Assembly (NCBI GenBank): GCA_963693305.1
Contig: OY855914.1
Location: 16,926,899 to 16,990,898, forward strand
DNA from: Meandrina meandrites
Taxonomy: Eukaryota; Cnidaria; Anthozoa; Scleractinia; Meandrinidae
Length of the DNA stretch: 64,000 nucleotides
Reading direction: 5' to 3'
Made by a program: the position numbers and the translations under genes. Under the pieces are notes generated by a model. The model did no database searches and was not told where the DNA came from. It worked only from the letters and a program-made list of their open reading frames with translations. Shown here piece by piece: positions 57,138 through 64,000 of this stretch; within the stretch, counting starts at the first letter, position 1, and the number at the start of each line of letters is the position of its first letter.

Positions 57138-57477
57138 GTATTCAATTATTTCAAGGCAAGGGTTCTATTGAAGTTTAGATCGAGTGCTCATTGATATTTA
57201 ACGAGTTAACCAAACAAAACGAAACAAAAGATTTGGAAAGGAAACAAAAATTGTTTAAGCTGGACTTAATTTATAAGCCGTAAACAAATTGTCGCCTTTT
57301 CTGGACGTTGTTGTTGTTGTTGATTTGGTTTGTTGTTTTTCTATTCATCTTACCTATTCACCTCAATCTATGATCTCGAGAAAGTGGCCATACGGTAGCT
57401 ACTGGCCGGGGATAGAACTTCAATTAAGCGTTAATTAGCACTCGATCTAAACCCGTACCTTGAAATAATTGAATACT
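57138..57477. repeat. inverted repeat, 40-50 nt arms 250 nt apart
   Basis: GTATTCAATTATTTCAAGG and TTTAGATCGAGTGCT (57138-57187) recur inverted as AGCACTCGATCTAAA and CCTTGAAATAATTGAATAC (57438-57477). It may be the ends of a foldback element, though the interior shows no structure. Confidence 0.7.
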
Positions 57478-57570
57478 TTTCATTTTATCCAGCTTTAATA
57501 TTCACCTCTATCTATGAAGCTTGAGAAAGGGATCATATGGTAGCTACTGTCCGTAAATAGCACTTCAGTT

Positions 57571-57920
57571 AAGCGTCAATCAAGCCCCAGCCAAACGAGG
57601 ATGGGAGTCGCTGAGAGTTGATTCTTATTATAGCTTTCGTTAATTCTGATCGACCCTCAACTCGGGCCAAATGAGAATCGCACGCGAATCCGTCATGAGT
57701 TACTACAGACGAGAGAAAACTCTTATCGACTTTTATGAAAACGTTAAGCGTCGATCAAGCCCCGGCCAAGCGAGGAGTAGAGTCGTTGAGAGTTGATTCT
57801 TATTATAGCTTTCGTTAATTCTGATCGACCCTCAACTCGGGCCAAACGAGAATCGCACGCGAGTCCGTCATGAGTTACTACAGATGAGAGAAAACTCTTA
57901 TCGACTTTTATGAAAATTAA
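57571..57920 (+). repeat. 175-bp tandem duplication
   Basis: Two copies starting at 57571 and 57746, each with GAGAGTTGATTCTTATTATA, GATCGACCCTCAACTCGGGC and GAGTTACTACAGA. They differ at about ten positions. Confidence 0.9.
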
Positions 57921-58162
57921 GAGCGAGAGTTTAAAAACTCCCATCCTCGTTTGGCCCTGTTTCGTCAACAGGACAAAGCAAGTAGGATAATTTATTTGCC
58001 CCTCAAACGATCTAAATAGCTGATACCATGTCTGTGTGAAACGTATGATAAGGCATTTTTTTTACCTCAGATAACTAGCATTTTTTCAGTCAGTGTCAGA
58101 ACGGCACTCTTTACGCACGTCATTGGCGCTACATGTTGGTCATTGACTTTTTCAAACTGAGT

Positions 58163-58178
58163 GGCTCCTAAAGGAGCC
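58163..58178 (-). terminator. histone-like 3' stem-loop, cassette A
   Basis: On the minus strand GGCTCCTTTAGGAGCC forms a 6-bp stem with a TTTA loop, preceded by CCAAC and followed by ACTC. This matches the histone mRNA consensus (GGYYCU-UUUM-RRRRCC), except for C-G at the sixth pair. It lies 137 nt past the stop at 58315. The downstream AATAAA seen in cassettes B and C is changed to AATGAC here. Confidence 0.65.
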
Positions 58179-58314
58179 GTTGGTTGGAAAAACGCTTGTT
58201 TCTAGGCTCCACGTAGAAGTCTGACACTCCTGACCGGATGGCGGCTTGCTGTCCTTGCAAGGTTCTTGAAGGAGTCTTTGTTGCTGGTATAATCTCCATG
58301 GAGACGCTTAACCT

Positions 58315-58543
58315 TTAAAACAGAAGTTTCCGTCTCACACGGATAATTCTGCCTTCCACGGTTTTAAACTTCTTCTGGAACCGATGTGTATACTCGGAGT
58401 AAGGAATCTCGTCGACGCCCTCTTCGATGGGAGACTTTTCGTCCACGGATACTTCTGCTGGCTTTCTGCACCATCGCACAGAAGGTAATCTTGACAAGGT
58501 TGTAGGAAAGCTTCGCAGACGATACATAGGTCGGCCATCATAA
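58315..58543 (-). pseudogene. cassette A: short intronless C2-C2 zinc-finger gene
   Basis: Starts ATGATGGCC about 85 nt after a TATA box. CIVCEAFLQPCQDYLLCDG matches the N-terminal CIICEV...LCDGC segment of cassette B, then a one-base deletion shifts the frame; the remainder (RKPAEVSVDEKSPIEEGVDE) continues in another frame to a TAG at 58315. No FLYWCH-like part follows, so this member is shorter than B as well as frameshifted. Cysteine spacing suggests zinc binding; function unknown. Confidence 0.6.
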
Positions 58544-58619
58544 AGTGGTAGTACACTTAACTTGTGTTTTTGGTGTCAGCTTTTGAAGCGAAATGACTAA
58601 CACAGTTGAAACCAGTTTG

Positions 58620-58746
58620 CGTTTTATACACACCAGAGGATCCAAATTAGCAAAGCAGGATTATAGCTTTCTTCTGATTGGTTAACTTGTCCACAATTTA
58701 AACAATAGTATTAATTTGTGATATTTTCTCACCTCACTCACACAAT
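58620..58746 (-). promoter_or_regulatory. cassette A promoter (TATA, CCAAT, shared element)
   Basis: Reading the minus strand: shared element near 58746-58715 (GAGGTGAGAAAATATCACAA), CCAAT box AACCAATCAGAAG at about 58683-58671, and TATA box GTATAAAAC at about 58629-58621. Spacing and order match cassettes B and C. CCAAT plus TATA with a short leader is typical of replication-dependent histone promoters (family knowledge). Confidence 0.65.
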
Positions 58747-59767
58747 GACTAAAGTTAAGGCAGAGGTGACCAATTATTTTTGTCTCCAGTTTTGCGCAAA
58801 AATACATGCACTAGTATTTTTTTCCGCGGACATTATCTGTTCCGAGAAGCGAACAGTTTCCCGAGAGTGTAACTCGAGGTATATTAACTGTGATCTTCGA
58901 GGAACAAATAAATTTCAAGACAAATATCATATCAGGTTGAAGCCAAATGTGTTTATTGTTCTTAAAAAAAATTTTGCAAAAGGCAGGTCACTAATTTTGG
59001 GAGATATTTTCTCAAAGCTCTGTTTATATCGGCATTCGAAATATTGTTGTCGCGATGTTCTGTTCTATTTAATTAAAGGGGTTTTGTTTTATATTTGTGT
59101 CGAAGGAAACCTAAAAATAATAGTCCATTTTTATAAACAATTGCTGCTTTAGAGCATCAAAACTGTTAACAAGCGTATTTAAGCTGTAGATAGCTACGAT
59201 GGAAATGGATTGCAAGTTGAAAAGTTTAGCTAAACATTTCAAGTTGTTTCCGCACGTCTTCAAAAATCGATATTTATAGCCGTAGTTAGATTGCTATCCA
59301 CATATTAAGGTTAATCTTCCTTTAGTTGTTCAAAGATAATGTTTTTCATGGGTTAAGTTTCCTACCACTTATTTCAGAACTGCCTAGACCAGAAATCTAC
59401 GAATTCCCCGTGACAGAGCTCCTTTAATTAAGCAAGTTACTCGAGATGAAAAGTATACGTGCGAACGTAAATCACAAGGATATAATTAGGGGGATATTTA
59501 TCAATTATCTTGCGAAATAGCACGGAGTATTTCCTGATACGGAGTCAACGGGTACGTATAGGCCCAGTTGTCAGAAGATATTTGTGACGTAGCGGATTGT
59601 CAAGTGAGCATAAGCAAGGGTGTTGCTACGTGCACGCACATACGCACGTGCGTACCTGAAAAACTCGAGAATTAAAAAAAAAACAACTAACTAGCAGTCA
59701 ACTTCAAAAACCACATGACCTCGATGATAATAGTCAGCGTTTTAACTGCTGTCAATTGTGAATATTT

Positions 59768-60346
59768 GTGAATATTTCTTTAAACAAACCTACATGTAAA
59801 TTAGCTTCTAGATTTCTAGTCGGCCTAAAATTTATACCTCCCACTGCGGAACAAAGAATGCTGCAAGCCAACTTCGATAGGAAAACTATAGATACTATCT
59901 ATATTACTCCTTTTAAAGTTACCAAAGATATTAGGTTTGCTATATTCCAATTCAAAATTATACATCACATCCTGCCAACTAATGCAACTCTTTTCAGAGA
60001 TAAAATTATTGAACATGACAAGTGTCATCTCTGCGATCAAAAACAAACTTTACAGCATCGTTTTGTGTCTTGCCCAGATGTGCAAGCTTTCTGGTAAAGC
60101 TTTTCTAAATGGTGGAATGTTAAAAATGACGACTCCATTGATTTGAATGATAAAACCATAATCTACGGTTTCACAAACAACTTTAGCCAACAACTTGGTT
60201 TAAACCTCTGCTTAATAATCGCCAAGTATTATATCTACTCCGCTTCAAGGGAAGAAGAACAGTACTATTTCGAAGCCTTCCTCGCTGTCCTTAAAAGCAA
60301 ACTTCAAATTGAGAAAGCTAAATGTAAAACACAAATTAATCTTTAA
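59768..60346 (+). pseudogene. 5'-truncated LINE ORF2 C-terminus
   Basis: Frame with RFAIFQFKIIHHILPTNATL and a Cys/His knuckle HLCDQKQTLQHRFVSC, homologous to the C-terminal domain of the 27 kb LINE but of a different family. One in-frame TAA follows QAFW at about 60098; the rest (YGFTNNFSQQLGLNLCLIIA) reads on to TAA at 60344. Typical 5'-truncated insertion. Confidence 0.85.
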
Positions 60347-60407
60347 TAACATGTAAACCAGCAGTAAGTAGTAAATAAGTGCGAAAATATTGAATGCAGT
60401 CGTTAGT

Positions 60408-60565
60408 GTTGTAATTGCTTTTTCTTGTCGTTAGTATTGTTCGTTTAATTGTAAGTATAGTGTAAACAGGAAAGTACTATGAGCGTTGTAATTTTTTTTC
60501 TTGTCTTTAGTCTTGTTAGTTTAATTGTAAGTATAGTGCAAGTAGGAAAGTACTATGAGAGTTTT
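60408..60565 (+). repeat. 77-bp tandem pair in LINE 3' tail
   Basis: Two copies of a unit with TTTAATTGTAAGTATAGTG and AGGAAAGTACTATGAG follow the LINE fragment stop and are probably its 3' UTR. The second copy ends about 50 nt before the cassette B stem-loop. Confidence 0.8.
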
Positions 60566-60619
60566 TGTAAATAGACGGCGTACATTGGATGTTGGTTTAT
60601 TGACTTTTTCAGAATGAGT

Positions 60620-60635
60620 GGCTCCTAAAGGAGCC
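60620..60635 (-). terminator. histone-like 3' stem-loop, cassette B
   Basis: Same GGCTCCTTTAGGAGCC hairpin on the minus strand, 5' flank CCAACCAAC, 3' flank ACTCATTC, 87 nt past the stop of the cassette B gene. AATAAA follows about 20 nt downstream (within AGTCAATAAACC), so the transcript could end by either histone-type or ordinary cleavage. Confidence 0.7.
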
Positions 60636-60721
60636 GTTGGTTGGTATTTAGCAGAAGCGCTAAGATCTTTGCGGCATGTCCGCTGATCGTAACTTTTTAC
60701 GAAGCCTCTTTGCCATGCATA

Positions 60722-61258
60722 CTAGGTTTCTGCGCTGCGGCTGACTGGTGCAGGGTGTCTTTGTGTCAACTCCTCTTGTAGTACTTGTCTGACGATCAAT
60801 GAAACTGGTTTGACGAGATCTGCAGCGACTTTTATTCTGATGCGGGACTTGATCCTGGCTATTGTCAGAGCTCCTGCAGCTGGGCTGTGGATGTGAGGTC
60901 TGTCTCGGTTAACTGTAAAAATTCCATTTTTCCATTGTGTGACTGTTGCTTGGCAAAGAGTACCTTCCGTTGCAACCATGCACTGCCAGGCTGTCGATTT
61001 AACCCCTCGCCGTATCACGTGATATGTGTACCTGAAGCTGTCAATAAGCTGCGGGTTCCCGTGTTTGCTGCCTCGTTCTACGATCTGAAAGGTCCGCTCG
61101 ATCTGGTCGCCAGCGTTCTCGCCTTTTTTGGAGAACTCAACGACTCGTTCAGCGATGGAGGATTTTTCCGTCGGGATTTTACATCCATCACACAGGAACT
61201 TAAGGTCTTCTTGACTGCGATGTACAGGTACTTCGCATATGATACAGTAGGCGGCCAT
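60722..61258 (-). CDS. cassette B: intronless zinc-finger / FLYWCH-like protein
   Basis: 178 residues from ATG at 61258, chosen because it lies about 75 nt after the TATA box and matches the start of the other copies; the frame is open upstream but only through the promoter. Residues 1-25 have CIICEV and FLCDGC (two Cys pairs). The middle (about 60-120) reads QIVERGSKHGNPQLIDSFRY, TAWQCMVATEGTLCQATV and RDRPHIHSP, the F-x-Y, W-x-C, C and H-x-H pattern of a FLYWCH finger. The basic tail (IARIKSRIRIKVA) resembles the linker after FLYWCH in MULE-like transposases. Against copy C, the last dozen residues are frameshifted. Likely nuclear DNA-binding; no transposase core is attached. Role unknown. 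Confidence 0.65.
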   Translation of the reverse strand: MAAYCIICEVPVHRSQEDLKFLCDGCKIPTEKSSIAERVVEFSKKGENAGDQIERTFQIVERGSKHGNPQLIDSFRYTYHVIRRGVKSTAWQCMVATEGTLCQATVTQWKNGIFTVNRDRPHIHSPAAGALTIARIKSRIRIKVAADLVKPVSLIVRQVLQEELTQRHPAPVSRSAET

Positions 61259-61324
61259 CGCAATGGGTTTTTCACGTCTTTCTGGTTTCAGTTTTTGAAG
61301 CCAAGTGACTAACTTAAAACCGGT

Positions 61325-61460
61325 CAGCATTTTATACACACAAAAAGATCAAAATTGCAACCAGGAAAAATGGATCGTTTTGATTGGTCCACTGATTAGT
61401 CATTAAAACAATATGCTTTTACTTGTGATATTTTCTCACCTCGTGCGCACAATAAAATCC
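61325..61460 (-). promoter_or_regulatory. cassette B promoter (TATA, CCAAT, shared element)
   Basis: Minus-strand order: shared element 61452-61421 (TTGTGCGCACGAGGTGAGAA then AATATCACAAG), CCAAT box GGACCAATCAAAACG at about 61388-61376, TATA box TGTATAAAATG at about 61337-61329. The initiator region leads to ATG at 61258. It is nearly identical to the module at 62.8-62.95 kb. Confidence 0.7.
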
Positions 61461-61633
61461 ACGCGTCGGTCTAATTAAGCTCCTTTCAAATCGTAATGAA
61501 CCTCAAACAAACAAACAAAAAAAACAACAGTGCCTAGCTTAAAGCAAAACTGGTGAGATTTACTTAGGTTCTCTCTTTCGGATTCTAATAAATAACTAGT
61601 TTATGTTGGTTTATTGACATTTTCAAACTTAGT

Positions 61634-61649
61634 GGCTCCTAAAGGAGCC
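61634..61649 (-). terminator. histone-like 3' stem-loop, cassette C
   Basis: Third copy of the GGCTCCTTTAGGAGCC hairpin, flanks CCAACCAAC and ACTAAG, with AATAAA in GTCAATAAACC about 20 nt further on. It lies about 25 nt past the cassette C stop (61674). Confidence 0.7.
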
Positions 61650-61673
61650 GTTGGTTGGTATTTAACAGGAGCG

Positions 61674-62737
61674 CTAAGATCTTTGCGGCATGTATGCTGA
61701 TCTTAACTTTTTACGAAGGCTCTTTGCCATCCATACTAGATTTCTGCGCCGTGGCAGCCTGATGCAGGGTGTCTTTGTTAACTTCTCTTGTAGTACTTGT
61801 CTGACGATCAGTGAAACTGGTTTGACGAGACCTGCAGCGACTTCTTTTCTGATGCGGGACTTGATCCTGGCTATTATCAGAGCTCCTGCAGCTGCATGGG
61901 TTGTGGATGTGAGGTCCGTCACGGTTAACTGTAAAAATTCCATTTTCCATTGTGTCACTGTTGCTTGGCAACGAGTACCTCCTGTTGCAACCATGCACTG
62001 CCAGGCTGTCAATTTAACTCTTCGCCTTATCACGTGATATATGTACCCGAAGCTGTCAATAAGCTGCGGTTACCCATGTTTGCTGCCTCGCTCTACGATC
62101 TGAAAGGTGGGCTTTTGTACATTATGCTTTTGTTTCCCCACTAAAATGCTCCACAAAAATGCTCTACTTTTCCCACTAAAATGCTCGGTCTCTCCCAAAA
62201 AAGTCACTAAAATGCTCGGACAATGCTTATTATACAAACAGTTTTTTTAATTAATTTCAAAGTTTTTAACATGGTGTTATTCTCACAGCCACGACGAAAA
62301 CAAACATGGCCGACTCTTGAAACGTAAAACCGCTGACTTGTCCTCAGTCTCCACTCAGCTGTGTTAGGGGTAGTTTTTGTTGAAGTTTTTGTAACTTTTG
62401 AGTTTTAGACTTCATTTGTCTAAAAAAAAATAATTTATTTTTTTTATTTTCTCGGAAAAAATTAATTTTCTGGGAAAATGCCACTAAAATGCTCGAATAA
62501 TGCTCAATGCTTTTGCCTCACTAAAATGCTTGAAAAAATGTTAGCATAATGTACAAAAGCCTACTGAAAGGTCCGCTCGATCTGGTCGCCAGCATTCTCG
62601 CCTTTTTTGGGGAACTCAACGACTCGTTCAGCGATGGAGGATTTTTCCGTCGGGATTTTACATCCATCACACAGGAACTTAAGGTCTTCTTGACTGCGAT
62701 GTACAGGTACTTCGCATATGATACAGTAGGCGGCCAT
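61674..62737 (-). pseudogene. cassette C: zinc-finger/FLYWCH-like gene split by a MITE
   Basis: Close duplicate of cassette B with ATG at 62737. The N-terminal Cys pairs are intact, then a 455-bp foldback element interrupts the gene (62109-62563). The FLYWCH part continues at 62108, but a one-base deletion after ATVTQWK and a later 4-nt insertion put the His-x-His segment out of frame. The end (LVWMAKSLRKKLRSAYMPQR) preserves the likely original C-terminus that cassette B has lost by frameshift. Not functional as written. Confidence 0.75.
62109..62563. mobile_element. 455-bp MITE with 9-bp target duplication
   Basis: Ends GGCTTTTGTACATTATGC and (inverted) AGGCTTTTGTACATTATGC. Flanked by CTGAAAGGT at 62100-62108 and 62564-62572. 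The uninterrupted cassette B reads ATCTGAAAGGTCCG at 61083-61096, giving the empty site. A 9-bp duplication is typical of MULE-type elements (family knowledge). The interior repeats CACTAAAATGCTC at least six times. No coding capacity. Confidence 0.92.
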
Positions 62738-62799
62738 CGCAATGGGTTTTTCACGTCTTTCTGGTTTCAGTTTTTGAAGCCAAGTGACTAACTTAAAAC

Positions 62800-62935
62800 C
62801 GGTCAGCATTTTATACACACAAAAAGATCAAAACTGCAACCAGGAAAAATGGATCGTTTTGATTGGTCTACTGATTAGTCATTAAAACAATATGCTTTTA
62901 CTTGTGATATTTTCTCACCTCGTGCGCACAATAGA
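62800..62935 (-). promoter_or_regulatory. cassette C promoter
   Basis: Shared element 62932-62901, CCAAT box with ATTGG (inverted) at 62862-62866, TATA (TTTTATA inverted) at 62809-62815. It is almost identical to cassette B over 135 nt. A foldback element inserted only 22 nt upstream of the shared element. Confidence 0.7.
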
Positions 62936-62957
62936 ATCCACGCGTCGGTCTAATTAA

Positions 62958-63610
62958 GGTGGCTCGAAGGGGTTTAGATATTCCAGTCTTTGGCATTCTA
63001 TTGCAGCTACACCAATAACGTTAAGGTTAAGCTTTTAGTACAGCTTTGTGAAGGTTTTACCAATGAACAAATTGTAGTTGCTATGACGTCAAAATTCGTT
63101 GCCATGGCAACGTCATATGAAGTCAAAGATACCTTATTTTGTACCTTTTGAGGCTAATAACTTAAAAACTAGACGGTGAAAGTTTTTGTTTTTCATATAT
63201 TTTTGTCTACTGGGCAAAACAAACAATCTAACAATGTTTAAAAAAATTCTGTAGGTAGGGTTTGGAGCGACCTTAACTTAGTGAAAAAATGACGTAGCTT
63301 CGAATCCTACCTACAGATTTTTTTAAAAATTTGCAAAAATTTTTCTTTTGTCAGTAAGATAAAAATATATTAAAAACAAGAATTTTCACCGAGTAGTTTT
63401 TGAGTTACTAGCCTCGAAAGGTCCAAAATCTTTGACCTCAAATGACGTTGCCATGGCAACGAATTTTGACGTCACAATGACCTCAATTTGTTCATTGGTA
63501 AAAGTTGTACAAGTCTGTACCAAAAGATTTTCCTAAAAAATATTGGTATAGCTGCAATAGAACACCTAAAACGGGCATGTCTAATTCTGACTAAACTGTT
63601 ATGAGCCACC
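62958..63610. mobile_element. 653-bp foldback element with TTAA target duplication
   Basis: Termini GGTGGCTC and GAGCCACC; arms of roughly 250 nt are imperfect inverted copies (for example AACGTCAT and GTTGCCATGGCAAC on both sides, and TTGTTCATTGGTAAAA against TTTTACCAATGAACAA). It is bounded by TTAA at 62954-62957 and 63611-63614. The empty site GGTCTAATTAAGCTCC is preserved in cassette B at about 61470-61486. TTAA duplication is the hallmark of piggyBac-type elements (family knowledge). No transposase. Confidence 0.93.
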
Positions 63611-63614
63611 TTAA

Positions 63615-63765
63615 GCTCCTTTCAAATAGTAATGAACTTCAAACAAACAAACAAACAAAAATAACAACAGTCCACGCGTCGGTCTAATTAAGCTCCTTTC
63701 AAATAGTAATGAACTTCAAACAAACAAACAAAAATAACAACAGTGCCTAGCTTATAGCAAAACTG
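63615..63765 (+). repeat. short tandem duplication of cassette flank
   Basis: GCTCCTTTCAAATAGTAATG and AACTTCAAACAAACAAAC occur twice about 77 nt apart, separated by CCACGCGTCGGTCTAATTAA. It corresponds to the single flank at 61482-61545 of cassette B. Confidence 0.85.
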
Positions 63766-64000
63766 GTGAAATTTTCTTAAGTTCTCTCTTTCGGATTCTA
63801 ATAAATAACTAGTTACAGCAGTTTATTTCGCTGATCTTGAGTTGCTTATGGAACGTTATGGACGTACTATTTCCCTATTGTTGGCTATGGCCACACTAAC
63901 GCAGTTAACTACAGTTCGCAACTGATTAACCTTCGTTTACTTTCTCTCGCCTCGTTATTTTACAAGTTTCCTTGTTGTTTTTGCTTTTCTTTGTTCATAT
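63766..64000 (+). other. right window edge, cassette flank then unknown
   Basis: TTCTCTCTTTCGGATTCTAA and AATAACTAGTT also occur after cassette B (about 61570-61602), so the cassette repeat continues to about 63815. From there to the edge no feature is recognised. Confidence 0.5.

Noticed and set aside
60887..61312. Plus-strand 141-residue ORF
   Set aside because: Antisense shadow of the cassette B gene; the minus strand has the promoter, zinc-finger motifs and stem-loop.

Overview
This window is animal nuclear DNA, very probably from an anthozoan cnidarian, most likely a stony coral. That assignment is inference. It rests on short exons separated by AT-rich introns, an RNF123/KPC1 orthologue, lineage-expanded carbohydrate sulfotransferases, THAP/DDE_Tnp_4 and SWIM-finger gene pieces, a DIRS retroelement, L1/Tx1-like LINEs, and many foldback elements and tRNA-derived SINEs. 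No species was assigned.

Layout. (1) 1-5.6 kb: the last three exons of a plus-strand protein tyrosine kinase and its 3'UTR. (2) 7.2-12.0 kb: a DIRS tyrosine-recombinase retrotransposon on the minus strand with open gag, RT-RNase H and YR frames and DIRS-type terminal and internal repeats. (3) 12.5-15 kb: a solitary first exon of a KIAA1958/ZMYM-like gene, four foldback repeats and a 28-bp minisatellite. (4) 15.5-52.5 kb: one large minus-strand gene, RNF123, rebuilt here from 21 exons mostly joined by matching splice phases. Its introns carry a decayed LINE, SINEs, minisatellites and, in the largest gap, a plus-strand cluster of carbohydrate sulfotransferases: two intact three-exon genes and two pseudogenes. 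(5) 52.5-55.7 kb: a divergent promoter region, a truncated SWIM zinc-finger gene, and a THAP-DDE_Tnp_4 transposase-like gene with one frameshift and a duplicated exon. (6) 55.8-64 kb: foldback/MITE insertions, a second LINE fragment, and a family of short intronless zinc-finger (FLYWCH-like) genes in repeated cassettes.

The most unusual feature is the last family. Three minus-strand copies each have a compact promoter (a shared 32-nt element, a CCAAT box and a TATA box), no visible intron, and a 16-nt perfect hairpin 3' of the coding frame. On the coding strand the hairpin and its flanks resemble the 3' stem-loop of replication-dependent histone mRNAs. Two copies also have an AATAAA just after it. 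This suggests non-histone genes in a histone-style expression cassette. One cassette was later hit by two foldback elements whose empty sites and target duplications can be read by comparing neighbouring copies.

Limits: exon joins are read by eye from splice motifs, phases and remembered family sequence. One SPRY-region exon, a central block of RNF123 and its C-terminal RING exon could not be placed.
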